NCBI GenBank assembly: GCA_934294965.1
Contig: CAKRAM010000080.1
Coordinates: forward strand, 1 to 9,042
Direction of reading: 5' to 3'
Length of the DNA: 9,042 nt
Origin: an uncultured Clostridia bacterium
Lineage (GTDB): Bacteria > Bacillota > Clostridia > Christensenellales > CAG-314
Positions 1 through 6,664 of the stretch are shown here, piece by piece. The position numbers and the translations under genes were made by a program. How positions within the stretch are numbered: position 1 is the first letter of the stretch; each line of letters opens with the position of its first letter. The notes under the pieces are model-generated. The model was given only the letters and a program-made list of their open reading frames with translations, searched no databases and was not told where the DNA came from.

Positions 1-48
1 CAAAACTGCCGTAAGTAACAAAAAAGCCGAAATCGCACAAACGAACGA

Positions 49-74
49 ATACTATTTTTGGATCAAAATAGTAT
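49..74. repeat. Perfect 10-bp inverted repeat
   Basis: ATACTATTTT (49-58) and AAAATAGTAT (65-74) are exact reverse complements around the 6-base spacer TGGATC. Neither strand has a T-run directly after the stem, so it is not a standard terminator. It could be an operator, or a hairpin in the leftward transcript that starts near 201. The arms are AT-only apart from one C/G pair, so the RNA hairpin would be of modest strength. Confidence 0.5.
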
Positions 75-140
75 ACTTCTCGCCATTAGCAATTCCGAGC
101 TTACCAAAAAACTAATTATTCATTTAATAGCTAATCGATA

Positions 141-195
141 CAACCCTGTGGAACCTTCGGAGCCAATCGCTTGGCGAGATAACTATTCCCAGTTG
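141..195 (-). ncRNA. Candidate structured RNA (leader or sRNA) on the leftward transcript
   Basis: Read on the minus strand just after the predicted start of the leftward promoter, CAACTGGGAA (195-186) pairs with the 153-141 arm in about 10 base pairs, with small bulges. Inside lies the hairpin GCCAA-GCGA-TTGGC (175-162), closed by a GNRA-type tetraloop. The loop is GNRA only when read on the minus strand, which agrees with the promoter direction. I could not match it to a riboswitch, T-box or other RNA class I know. It may be the 5' leader of a gene beyond the left edge or an independent small RNA. Confidence 0.3.
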
Positions 196-207
196 TTTTA
201 TGGTGCA

Positions 208-236
208 ATTTTATCACACGACTACTATGCCGTCAA
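208..236 (-). promoter_or_regulatory. Leftward vegetative promoter
   Basis: On the minus strand TTGACG (236-231) is followed after exactly 17 bases by TAAAAT (213-208). A TGA sits directly before the -10, giving an extended -10 element. Transcription should start near 201 and run out of the left edge. It is divergent from the promoter at 307-335. No long minus-strand reading frame begins in the next 200 bases, so the first product is a long leader or a non-coding RNA. Confidence 0.55.
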
Positions 237-306
237 CTGTTTTTCAGCAAAATTTCAACATTTTTAGCGAATTAACAAATAAATATTTCATTATTGTTTT
301 TGCCTA

Positions 307-335
307 TTGACAACGACACTGCTTTGTTGTATGAT
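307..335 (+). promoter_or_regulatory. Promoter of the M1 peptidase gene
   Basis: TTGACA (307-312), a 17-base spacer and TATGAT (330-335) make a near-consensus vegetative promoter pointing right. A start near 342 would leave a leader of about 170 bases before the ATG at 516. The leader has a short hairpin, GCGGA (354-358) with TCCGC (366-370), and an AT-rich stretch around 380-400. No known riboswitch is recognised in it. An 18-codon frame from the ATG at 352 has no ribosome binding site and is not called. Confidence 0.7.
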
Positions 336-515
336 ACGACACCCTATTTTTATGCGGAAAAACGGTCCGCCGTCGCTGCACATATTTATTATATATAATT
401 ATTCCTAAAAATTCAACACTATATACAAACAAAACAAACGGCAAACCGAACCGGTCAAAGCATATTCTTGACGAAAGGCGCATACAATTTGTCGAATATC
501 GATACGGAGAACTGT

Positions 516-2003
516 ATGAAAAAAATTGTTTGCACCACTCTTGCCGCGTTGATTTTGCTTTCCGCCTTGCTTTTTTGCGCTTGCCAAGTCGATGATATGG
601 CTTCGGCTGCCAAAAATGCCGACAAATACGTTATTGTTGCCGGTTACGACGACACATCGCACGTGCTTTCGGTTGCAGAAACGGTTACGCTTACCAATCG
701 CACGGAAAATGCTCTTAAAGAAATCAAGTTCCACGTCTATGCCAACGATTACCGACAGGACGCCAAAACAGCCGTAGTTCCGGGGTTGTATCGCGCGGCG
801 GCATACCCGAACGGCGACAGTTACGGCTCGGCAAGCATAGAAAAAGTTTCGGCAAACGGCAAATCCGTGGCGTTTTCGCTAGGCGGGAATGAGGATATTT
901 TGATTGTACCGCTGGAAACGGAATTGTTCCCCGGCGAAAAAATCACCATAGAGGTTGATTGCGAAATTGTGCTTGCCAACGTCAAACACCGCTTGGGCTA
1001 CACACAAAACACCGTGAACGTCGGCAATTGGTTCCCCGTGCTGTGCCAAACGGAAAACGGCAACTACAAGGAAACGCCCTACTACACCTTCGGCGATCCG
1101 TTTGTGACCGACGTTGCCAACTTTGACGTGACGTTTATTGCGCCAAAGGGATACGTTGTGGCAAGCAGCGGCACTCTTGCCGAGGTTACAAGCGACGGAA
1201 AAACCGATACGCACCACTTTTTTGCCGACGCCGTGAGAGATTTTGCCATTGTGGCGTCTACAAAATACACAAAAATATCTCAAACGCAAAACGGCGTGCA
1301 AGTCAACTACTTCTACTTTGCCGACGAAAACGCCGAAGCCACTCTTAAACTTGCGTGCGACGCATTGGACTATTTTAGCAAAAACGTCGCTCCCTACCCA
1401 TACGCGCAGTACTCGGTTTGCGAAACGGACTTTTGCTACGGCGGAATGGAATATCCGTGCTTATCCATGGTGGCAAGCGGAAGCGCGTCCTTGGACAAAG
1501 CCGTTGTTCACGAAACGGCGCACCAATGGTTTTACGGAATAGTGGGCAACGACCAAATAGAAAATCCATGGATGGACGAAGGTCTTGCCGACTTTTTGAC
1601 GGCGGATTTTTTTGACAACGCCGGAACAAAATCGCTGGGAGAGCAAATGTCCGCCTGCGCCAAAACCTATACCACCTACGTTTACGTGCTGAACCGCTAC
1701 TACGACAACGTGGACACCTCCTTCAAAAGTTTGGACGCGTTCAAGAGCGACAGCGAATACGTTATTTTGACCTACGTTAAAGGCAGTTTGCTGTTCAACA
1801 CCATGTACGAAACCACAAGCAAAACCAAGTTCTACAAAGCGCTTTCGAACTACTGCAAAAAGTACGCATTCAAAACGGCAACTCCGCAAAACCTTGCCGA
1901 TTGCTTTGCATCGGTGTGCGGAAAAGAAGTCGGCAACGTGTTTACGGCGTTTAGGCAGGGCAAGGAAATCATCGGAAAAGTTACCGACGGCAAACGCCCG
2001 TAA
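516..2003 (+). CDS. M1-family zinc metallopeptidase, probable lipoprotein
   Basis: Predicted secreted, lipid-anchored aminopeptidase of 495 residues. The zinc site is complete: HETAH at residues 332-336 (ligands H332 and H336, catalytic E333), then exactly 18 residues to the third ligand E355, in the M1 pattern HEXXH-X18-E. The substrate-binding motif (GxMEN in the family) reads GGMEY at 309-313. Y420 in TYVKG sits where the transition-state tyrosine is expected. The first 22 residues are a signal peptide (MKK, then a hydrophobic core) and C23 in FCAC is the likely lipidated cysteine, although this lipobox is not ideal. ATG 516 is preferred because GGAG lies 6 bases upstream; an in-frame TTG at 468 would put 16 polar residues before the signal peptide. 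The protein stops soon after the catalytic domain and lacks the long C-terminal helical domain of PepN-type enzymes. It probably trims peptides outside the membrane. The next gene has its own promoter, so this is likely a single-gene unit. Confidence 0.88.
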   Translation: MKKIVCTTLAALILLSALLFCACQVDDMASAAKNADKYVIVAGYDDTSHVLSVAETVTLTNRTENALKEIKFHVYANDYRQDAKTAVVPGLYRAAAYPNGDSYGSASIEKVSANGKSVAFSLGGNEDILIVPLETELFPGEKITIEVDCEIVLANVKHRLGYTQNTVNVGNWFPVLCQTENGNYKETPYYTFGDPFVTDVANFDVTFIAPKGYVVASSGTLAEVTSDGKTDTHHFFADAVRDFAIVASTKYTKISQTQNGVQVNYFYFADENAEATLKLACDALDYFSKNVAPYPYAQYSVCETDFCYGGMEYPCLSMVASGSASLDKAVVHETAHQWFYGIVGNDQIENPWMDEGLADFLTADFFDNAGTKSLGEQMSACAKTYTTYVYVLNRYYDNVDTSFKSLDAFKSDSEYVILTYVKGSLLFNTMYETTSKTKFYKALSNYCKKYAFKTATPQNLADCFASVCGKEVGNVFTAFRQGKEIIGKVTDGKRP

Positions 2004-2043
2004 CGTGTAGACGCGCAGCAAACCGACCGTCAGCAAAAAATTG

Positions 2044-2072
2044 TTGAAAAAAGGGTAAAAATGTGGTAAAAT
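2044..2072 (+). promoter_or_regulatory. Promoter of thpR
   Basis: TTGAAA (2044-2049), a 17-base spacer and TAAAAT (2067-2072), with TGG directly before the -10 as an extended -10. Transcription would start near 2079, leaving a leader of about 20 bases. It lies 40 bases after the stop of the peptidase gene, so thpR can be expressed independently. Confidence 0.65.
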
Positions 2073-2100
2073 GTAAACAATCTTTCACGAGGTGACACCT

Positions 2101-2649
2101 ATGAGATTGTTCATCGCACTGGATTTACCCGAACGCACGGCGGACAACTTGGAGCGTTCCGCAAGCCAACTTAAACAACTTTCCATCGGCGGCAGGTTTG
2201 TGGCAAAACAAAACTATCACCTGACCTTGCACTTTTTGGGCGAAGTTGCCGAAAGCGACGTTATGTATGTGCAAGCGGCAATGGACGAAATACGCAATTT
2301 GCCCGCACCGACGCTTGCCGTGCTGCAAATAGCAATGATGCGCACGGGAGATTTGGTTTACGCAAAAATCAAAAATGCGCCCGAACTGATAACCTTGCAC
2401 GAAAAATTGGGCAGCGCGCTGGAAAATTTGCGTTTCGCCGTGGAGCACCGCGCGTATCGCCCACACGTGACATTGGCGCGCAAAGCGGTGTTTTCGTTGC
2501 CGTTTAGCGAAGTTACCAAAAACGTTACCGTGTTCAACGCGCCTTTTTGCGCAAACAAAGTCGTTTTGTACGCAAGCGACTTGGGCAAAGGCGCGCCGAC
2601 GTACACGCCGCTGTACACCGTAACCCTGCCGACCGCCGACAAAGACTAG
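2101..2649 (+). CDS. thpR: RNA 2',3'-cyclic phosphodiesterase (ThpR/LigT family)
   Basis: Cytosolic 2H-phosphoesterase of 182 residues, the usual length for bacterial ThpR. It opens 2',3'-cyclic phosphate ends of RNA to 2'-phosphates. Both catalytic HxT motifs are present: H40-L-T42, followed by LHFLGE, and H122-V-T124, preceded by YRP. The N-terminus MRLFIALDLP is the typical first strand of the family. ATG 2101 is chosen because GAGGTG (2089-2094) forms a ribosome binding site 6 bases upstream; the in-frame GTG at 2092 lies inside that site and would be a false start. The in vivo substrate of bacterial ThpR proteins is not settled, and roles in tRNA or RNA repair are family-level inference. 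The gene appears monocistronic with its own promoter at 2044-2072. Composition matches the upstream peptidase gene. Confidence 0.88.
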   Translation: MRLFIALDLPERTADNLERSASQLKQLSIGGRFVAKQNYHLTLHFLGEVAESDVMYVQAAMDEIRNLPAPTLAVLQIAMMRTGDLVYAKIKNAPELITLHEKLGSALENLRFAVEHRAYRPHVTLARKAVFSLPFSEVTKNVTVFNAPFCANKVVLYASDLGKGAPTYTPLYTVTLPTADKD

Positions 2650-3026
2650 CCGCAGTTGCGCGCAACCGCTACCGCCGAAACGAAGTTTGCGGAGAACAGC
2701 AGCGAATATCGTACCGTTATCCGCAAAATGATTATTTTATTTGATATTGGATAATTAGGGGTTCAATGGCTATCACTAGTTATTTTTGCAAGTGTGGCAA
2801 CTGCTACTATGCGCCAAGCCACGTCGTCGATGAATAATGAATACAGTTGTTTACTATGAATAAAGAATAATATTATTTACCAAGTGTATAGCGAATATCG
2901 TTTGTAATAGAGTTTGTATTCGGAAAGAAAATAACGATTGTTGCTATTTGCGGACTGTTAAAATTGTTATTTGCGAACAAATAATACGAATTGTATTCAT
3001 GATAAATTTAGTGGCTACTACATAAA
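2650..3026. other. AT-rich gene-poor stretch between converging units
   Basis: No convincing gene is present. Just after thpR there is a 12-base palindrome GTTGCGCGCAAC (2655-2666) without a T-run. A 12-base direct repeat, AGCGAATATCGT, occurs at 2701-2712 and 2890-2901 and brackets a very AT-rich segment. In that segment a 23-codon frame (2766-2837) has an AGGGG 4 bases before its ATG and a C-x-C-x-x-C motif. It is too short to call as a gene. The stretch may be a decayed insert or simply an intergenic spacer. No known RNA gene is recognised. Confidence 0.45.
2701..2901. repeat. 12-bp direct repeat bracketing an AT-rich segment
   Basis: Identical copies of AGCGAATATCGT lie at 2701-2712 and 2890-2901. 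The 177 bases between them are visibly AT-richer than the thpR gene. The geometry would fit a target-site duplication or recombination scar, but the inner ends show no matching terminal inverted repeats and there is no transposase remnant. Chance cannot be excluded. Confidence 0.35.
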
Positions 3027-3071
3027 GTAAAAACGACCGAAAAGCCAAAGTTGCTTTTCGGTCGTTTTTAC
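3027..3071. terminator. Bidirectional intrinsic terminator
   Basis: A perfect 19-bp inverted repeat: 3027-3045 pairs with 3053-3071 around a 7-base loop. The core GACCGAAAAGC / GCTTTTCGGTC is flanked by an A-run on the left and a T-run on the right, so each strand ends the hairpin with TTTTT. On the minus strand further T residues (TTTATG) follow. It lies 58 bases past the stop of the four-helix membrane protein gene and serves converging transcription, ending the minus-strand operon and any read-through from thpR. Confidence 0.85.
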
Positions 3072-3128
3072 GTAGGGGGATTACAAATTTTCAAAGCCGA
3101 ACTGATTTCAAACATGAAACATTTCGTT

Positions 3129-3602
3129 TTATTGGTTCATCCAACCTTGATTATCATCGTCATCGACAAACGAATCTTCATCGATTTTATTACCGTTAAC
3201 ATCCGGTAGCTTTTTCCATAAAACGTAGACTGCTATACCTGCTGCAGCCACAAAAATGTCGTCAAAGATTGAAGCAATCAAACCGAAAATTTCTTGTCCA
3301 GTGTACGTCACTTGGAACATTGAAACTATCGTCAAAACGAAAGAATACACGGCGAGAATGCCAAAAATAATCGTTGACGACAATATTTTTTGTTCATTCA
3401 TTTTCTCCGGCGACTTCATCAAAACTATACCGTTAATCAACGTACCTATCGCCGCATATCTTATTGCCATAAATACGATACTTAACGTGTTTATTTCTCC
3501 ATGAGACAAAACGTTTACCGTGTTGATTATTGCTCCGAACAATACGTCCACCGACGCAAGTACAAGCAGCCCACCCACTAAAAATCTTTTTAACTTTGAC
3601 AT
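3129..3602 (-). CDS. Small four-helix membrane protein of unknown function
   Basis: I do not recognise the family. The 157-residue protein has four predicted membrane helices at about 7-25, 38-62, 74-96 and 104-129. A short basic N-terminus (MSKLKR) precedes helix 1. A polar, strongly acidic C-terminal tail of about 28 residues carries a DEDSFVDDDD run. Helix 4 contains an acidic pair (DD at 114-115), unusual inside a membrane segment. AGGAAGG (3617-3611) gives a good ribosome binding site 8 bases before the ATG and overlaps the stop codon of the upstream SHOCT gene, so the two are almost certainly co-transcribed and possibly translationally coupled. It is the last gene of the operon, followed by the terminator at 3027-3071. 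It could be the integral membrane partner of the two anchored SHOCT proteins; that is inference from gene order only. Confidence 0.72.
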   Translation of the reverse strand: MSKLKRFLVGGLLVLASVDVLFGAIINTVNVLSHGEINTLSIVFMAIRYAAIGTLINGIVLMKSPEKMNEQKILSSTIIFGILAVYSFVLTIVSMFQVTYTGQEIFGLIASIFDDIFVAAAGIAVYVLWKKLPDVNGNKIDEDSFVDDDDNQGWMNQ

Positions 3603-3615
3603 ATCATTTACCTTC

Positions 3616-4899
3616 CTACAACAATTCCGCCTTTTTAGCGTCGTATTCTTCTTGAGTTATAGCGCCCATATCCAGTAGCTCTTTGTATTTTTTCAACATT
3701 TCTATATTGTTTGCTTGCGCCGTTTGCTGACTGGGAACTTCCTGAACTTTTTGCGGTTGCGAGTTGTTCGATTGATTGAGAAAAACAACGCTTTCGTCTT
3801 TGTCGGGAAAAATCCGCTTCAATGCGTCGATTCCGGAATCGATACTAATTGTAATCTTGCTTATCTTTGGATTATTGAAAAAAATCTCTGCTTTTCTATC
3901 TACAAAGCTACGAACATCTGCAGTTTGCTGCTTCTGCTGCTTTTCTATAGCCTTTGCAGTTGCCGCAGCTGTTCCCCAAATAGCTTCATCGATTGCAATT
4001 CCAAGTCTACTTGGAGACTTGTTGTAGGTCGAACTTGAGAAGTCGAACGTGTATTTTTTTTCTGTAATCGTATAGTACCACATGTCATCTATGGGATAAA
4101 CGTCACTATACTCTCCCTTTGTAGACCAAATTGCAAACTCATTTCCGTCTCTTCCCATCTTAATACTGAGATTATCCTGAAGATAACAATAGAATGATCT
4201 TTGTGTAAATCTCTCAATCTTAGATAATGTTTTTTGGCGATAAACGTAATTAGGATCGTTTTTCATTGCTACGAGCGCATTGTACACTTGCTCACAATAT
4301 TTGTACTTCCAAGCGTCGCGCGCGACAGAATTTTGCGCGTCGGCCAATTCGTTCATGGCCTCCATTTGAACGCTTGCTTTTTCGCGCAGTTTTTGCCTCT
4401 CTTCGTTCATTTTTACTATTTCGGCAACTTCTGCAATATTTTCTTCTTTACACTGCGCCAATGCGCCTTGAAAATGAGGTTCATCGATTATTGTCTGAAC
4501 AGTTTTGTACAACTCCAACAATTTGTCGATAGTCGCATTTCCCGATTGGACTTTTAGAGACAACTCGTCCAATGCGTTGCAAATATTCTTTTGAATTTTT
4601 TCTGCCTCGGCTGTCAATTTGTTATACCGATTTAAGCACTCCTCTCTTTTATTCAAACAAGACGTATTGATCTCCGAAATATTTTCGTCAATCTTGCTTA
4701 AGTGAGCGCTATATTCACCCCCACTCAAAAGGCTTTGCGCCGGCGTAAATCCGGTGCGCAGCATAGTGCTCATTTGTTTTTTCTTATTATCTTCTGCTTC
4801 TTTTTTCTTTCTGGCATCCCTTTTGCTGGACACGATGCCTATTATTACCGGCAATATTATAAAAACTGCAACGATAACTAAAATAATTCCAAGTACCAT
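3616..4899 (-). CDS. Membrane-anchored SHOCT-domain protein, paralogue 2
   Basis: Unknown function; 427 residues. An N-terminal membrane helix (about 2-24) is followed by a basic stretch (KRDARKKK). Next come helical, coil-prone segments (about 65-230, with AWKYKYCEQVYNAL at 196-209) and a beta-rich region with GRDGNEFAIW (249-258), PIDDMWYYTITE (269-280) and DEAIWGTAA (304-312). After further strands and a Q/N-rich linker comes a C-terminal SHOCT domain (398-427, ending in TQEEYDAKKAELL). The beta region resembles the PH-like domain often joined to SHOCT in Firmicutes proteins, where a ...yDDI.yy.i.e... strand is typical. The whole length aligns with the upstream gene, so they are paralogues. 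ATG 4899 is chosen because AAAGGAG (4916-4910) lies 10 bases upstream and the membrane helix starts there; the open frame extends back to 5187 only by overlapping the upstream gene, with unlike composition. SHOCT helices are usually oligomerisation or docking segments, so a scaffold role is possible. Confidence 0.78.
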   Translation of the reverse strand: MVLGIILVIVAVFIILPVIIGIVSSKRDARKKKEAEDNKKKQMSTMLRTGFTPAQSLLSGGEYSAHLSKIDENISEINTSCLNKREECLNRYNKLTAEAEKIQKNICNALDELSLKVQSGNATIDKLLELYKTVQTIIDEPHFQGALAQCKEENIAEVAEIVKMNEERQKLREKASVQMEAMNELADAQNSVARDAWKYKYCEQVYNALVAMKNDPNYVYRQKTLSKIERFTQRSFYCYLQDNLSIKMGRDGNEFAIWSTKGEYSDVYPIDDMWYYTITEKKYTFDFSSSTYNKSPSRLGIAIDEAIWGTAAATAKAIEKQQKQQTADVRSFVDRKAEIFFNNPKISKITISIDSGIDALKRIFPDKDESVVFLNQSNNSQPQKVQEVPSQQTAQANNIEMLKKYKELLDMGAITQEEYDAKKAELL

Positions 4900-4934
4900 A
4901 AGTCTGTGTCTCCTTTGTGTATTTTTTTTCTCCC

Positions 4935-4964
4935 AAAAATTGCAACGATTGGAATTGTTGCAAT
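4935..4964 (-). promoter_or_regulatory. Hairpin with short U-run between the two SHOCT genes
   Basis: On the minus strand ATTGCAAC (4964-4957) pairs with GTTGCAAT (4946-4939) around a 10-base loop and is followed by TTTT (4938-4935) and then GGG. It lies in the 73-base gap between the paralogues. It may cause partial termination or protect the upstream message end, which would lower expression of the downstream pair. The short U-run makes full termination unlikely. Confidence 0.45.
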
Positions 4965-4972
4965 GGGACGTT

Positions 4973-6664
4973 CTATCCAAGCAATTTTGCTTTTTGAGCG
5001 TCGAATTCTTCTTGAGATATGATGCCTTCGTCGAGCAACTTTTTGTATTCTCGCAGCATCTGGATATTATTCGGTTGAGCAGTTTGATTGCCCGACTCAT
5101 TCGCGGTAGTCGGCGCAACGGTTTGCTGCGCGAACTGTGAAGCAACTCGCACGTCTTTTTCGGGGAACATCTCCACCAACATATCAACGGGAGAACGAGA
5201 ACCAGTAGAACTGAAAGGACCGCCTATATAATCAACAACCGTAAGCGGACTTAATTTACTCGAATTCTCGAAGTACATGGTTAGAGTTTTTTTTGTATAA
5301 CTTTTGGGAGCAACTTGAGGTTGAGGTTGCTGTTGTTTTTCCATAGCATTTACAACCGCAGCCGCAGTTCCCCAAACGGCTTCGTCAATCGCGACTCCAA
5401 GTTTGCTTGGCTTCCTTTGTCGCGTCGGTAAGTCGCTATAAGTCAGCGTTGACCAAGTCAGCGTTTCTTCGGTAATCGTATAATACAAAATATCGTCTAT
5501 GGGACGAATTGCATCTATTATTCCATCCGTGTACCATATTGCGAACTCATTTCCGTCTCTGCCGATTGCTCTATCTGCTCCACCGACTTTACATAAAACG
5601 TATTTTTTTGCAAAACGCTCCACCTTGGATAGCGCAATCATTTTCTCTTCTTGCAATTTAAGCTCTTGTTGTTTGATTTTACTCAGCTCGTTTTTAGCGG
5701 CAACGTAACTCGGATCGCTTTTAATTGCGGCCAAAGCATTAAACACTTGCTCGCAATACTTGTACTTCCAAGCGCTGCGAACAATCGAACGCCTAGCCTC
5801 TGACAATTCAAACATAGCCCCGTCTTGAACGTATTCTACATCTTTCAACCTTTTCAGTTCCTCGTTCATCTCGATCAAGGCTTTGACTTCTGCCACGTTT
5901 TCTTCCGCGCATTTATTTAATGCGTCTTGAAACTTGGACGACGTGATTGACGGCTTGACGCTTTTATAAACACTCAACAACGTTTCGAGAGTACTGTTAC
6001 GCGGAGCTGCGTTTAATACTAATTCATCTAACGATTCGCAAATTTTGTTTTTTATGCGAGCCGCTTCGTCTCTTGATTTTTGTAACAGCTCATGACATTC
6101 TTCATTTCTATTAAAACAAATGGACTTTATCGCCGATATTTTACTTTCTAAACCTTGTACAAAAATCCGACGACTTTCTTCAGAAAGCAATGTTTTCGCG
6201 GCGTCTTGCGCAGGAACGTAACCATTGCGCAATATATCTAAAATTTCTTCCTTGCTCACCGACGATTGATTTTGCAAACCTATATTTTCGTCGACGTTGC
6301 ACAATATATCTAAAATTTCCTCAATTTCTTCCTCGCTCACCGACGATTGATTTTGCAAACCTATATTTTCGTCGAACTCAACGTCTTGCAACGAAACAAA
6401 ACCGGAATTGAACGAATCGATTAGTTTCTCATTCAACTTATATAGTTCGCTTGGATTGACGATTGGTTCAATTTTGTTTTCTTCTTTTTTTGCGTTAACG
6501 ACTTTTTGGGGTTCGTTAACAACGCTCTTTGGTTCGTTCTTTTTCGCGCTTTCGGCTTTTTTTCGTTTTTTCTTTTTTAGTATTACCAAAAGAACGATTA
6601 GCGGCGGTATAACAAAATAGATGATTACCCCCGCCAACGTGTAAAGGACTTCTTCCCATGCCAT
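4973..6664 (-). CDS. Membrane-anchored SHOCT-domain protein, paralogue 1
   Basis: Unknown function; 563 residues, first gene of the three-gene operon. A membrane helix (about 8-29) is followed by a lysine-rich stretch (30-64). Then comes an acidic repeat region (96-146) in which IGLQNQSSVS occurs twice. Helical, coil-prone segments span about 165-350, with SAWKYKYCEQVFNAL at 297-311. The PH-like beta region carries GRDGNEFAIW (368-377), PIDDILYYTITEE (388-400) and DEAVWGTAA (427-435). A Q/T-rich linker leads to a C-terminal SHOCT domain (533-563, SQEEFDAQKAKLL). From about residue 145 onward it aligns with paralogue 2, including the [FY]xPAQ motif. ATG 6664 is the only ordinary start near the anchor. 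Its ribosome binding site AAAAGGAG (6686-6679) lies 14 bases away, farther than usual. The open frame runs upstream to 6859, but that part covers the promoter leader and is not counted. The anchor plus long stalk suggests a cytoplasmic scaffold at the membrane; this is inference. Confidence 0.78.
   Translation of the reverse strand: MAWEEVLYTLAGVIIYFVIPPLIVLLVILKKKKRKKAESAKKNEPKSVVNEPQKVVNAKKEENKIEPIVNPSELYKLNEKLIDSFNSGFVSLQDVEFDENIGLQNQSSVSEEEIEEILDILCNVDENIGLQNQSSVSKEEILDILRNGYVPAQDAAKTLLSEESRRIFVQGLESKISAIKSICFNRNEECHELLQKSRDEAARIKNKICESLDELVLNAAPRNSTLETLLSVYKSVKPSITSSKFQDALNKCAEENVAEVKALIEMNEELKRLKDVEYVQDGAMFELSEARRSIVRSAWKYKYCEQVFNALAAIKSDPSYVAAKNELSKIKQQELKLQEEKMIALSKVERFAKKYVLCKVGGADRAIGRDGNEFAIWYTDGIIDAIRPIDDILYYTITEETLTWSTLTYSDLPTRQRKPSKLGVAIDEAVWGTAAAVVNAMEKQQQPQPQVAPKSYTKKTLTMYFENSSKLSPLTVVDYIGGPFSSTGSRSPVDMLVEMFPEKDVRVASQFAQQTVAPTTANESGNQTAQPNNIQMLREYKKLLDEGIISQEEFDAQKAKLLG
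6230..6375 (-). repeat. Two-copy in-frame tandem repeat in SHOCT paralogue 1
   Basis: Two near-identical copies, 6230-6294 (65 bases) and 6302-6375 (74 bases), differ mainly by a 9-base insertion that adds three codons (EEIEEIL against EEIL). They encode DENIGLQNQSSVS-x-EEI...LDIL twice. The high DNA identity points to a recent duplication. Paralogue 2 lacks this segment entirely. Confidence 0.85.

Larger units (their letters stand above)
1..306. other. Left-edge stretch without a convincing protein gene
   Basis: No reading frame here looks like a real gene. A + frame is open from position 2 to a stop at 113-115 (37 codons). It could be the tail of a protein that begins outside the window, but its last 20 residues look unlike a normal C-terminus. 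A 69-codon + frame with a TTG start at 58 has no Shine-Dalgarno site, no recognisable motif, and its start lies beside the loop of a perfect inverted repeat. On the minus strand a well-formed promoter (208-236) points left into a foldable RNA, so the stretch is better read as a leader or small RNA region than as protein coding. Confidence 0.4.

Noticed and set aside
2..115. Open + frame from the left edge, possible tail of an upstream gene
   Set aside because: Only 37 codons are visible and the last part looks unlike a protein C-terminus. It cannot be told from chance without the upstream sequence.
58..267. 69-codon + frame from a TTG start
   Set aside because: No ribosome binding site and no recognisable motif. 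The start lies beside the loop of a perfect inverted repeat, and the region is better explained by a minus-strand promoter and RNA.
352..408. 18-codon leader peptide before the M1 peptidase
   Set aside because: The ATG lies about 10 bases after the predicted transcript start and has no ribosome binding site.
468..515. TTG start giving 16 more residues on the M1 peptidase
   Set aside because: It would place polar residues before the signal peptide; ATG 516 has GGAG at ideal spacing.
1461..2036. 191-codon minus frame opposite the M1 peptidase
   Set aside because: It is a shadow of a gene with an intact zinc-peptidase motif set, and shows no family features of its own.
2092..2100. GTG start for thpR
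   Set aside because: The GTG is part of the GAGGTG ribosome binding site serving ATG 2101.
4900..5187. 96-residue N-terminal extension of SHOCT paralogue 2
   Set aside because: It would overlap the end of paralogue 1 in another frame, has R/S/C-rich out-of-frame composition, and the membrane anchor with its ribosome binding site is at 4899.
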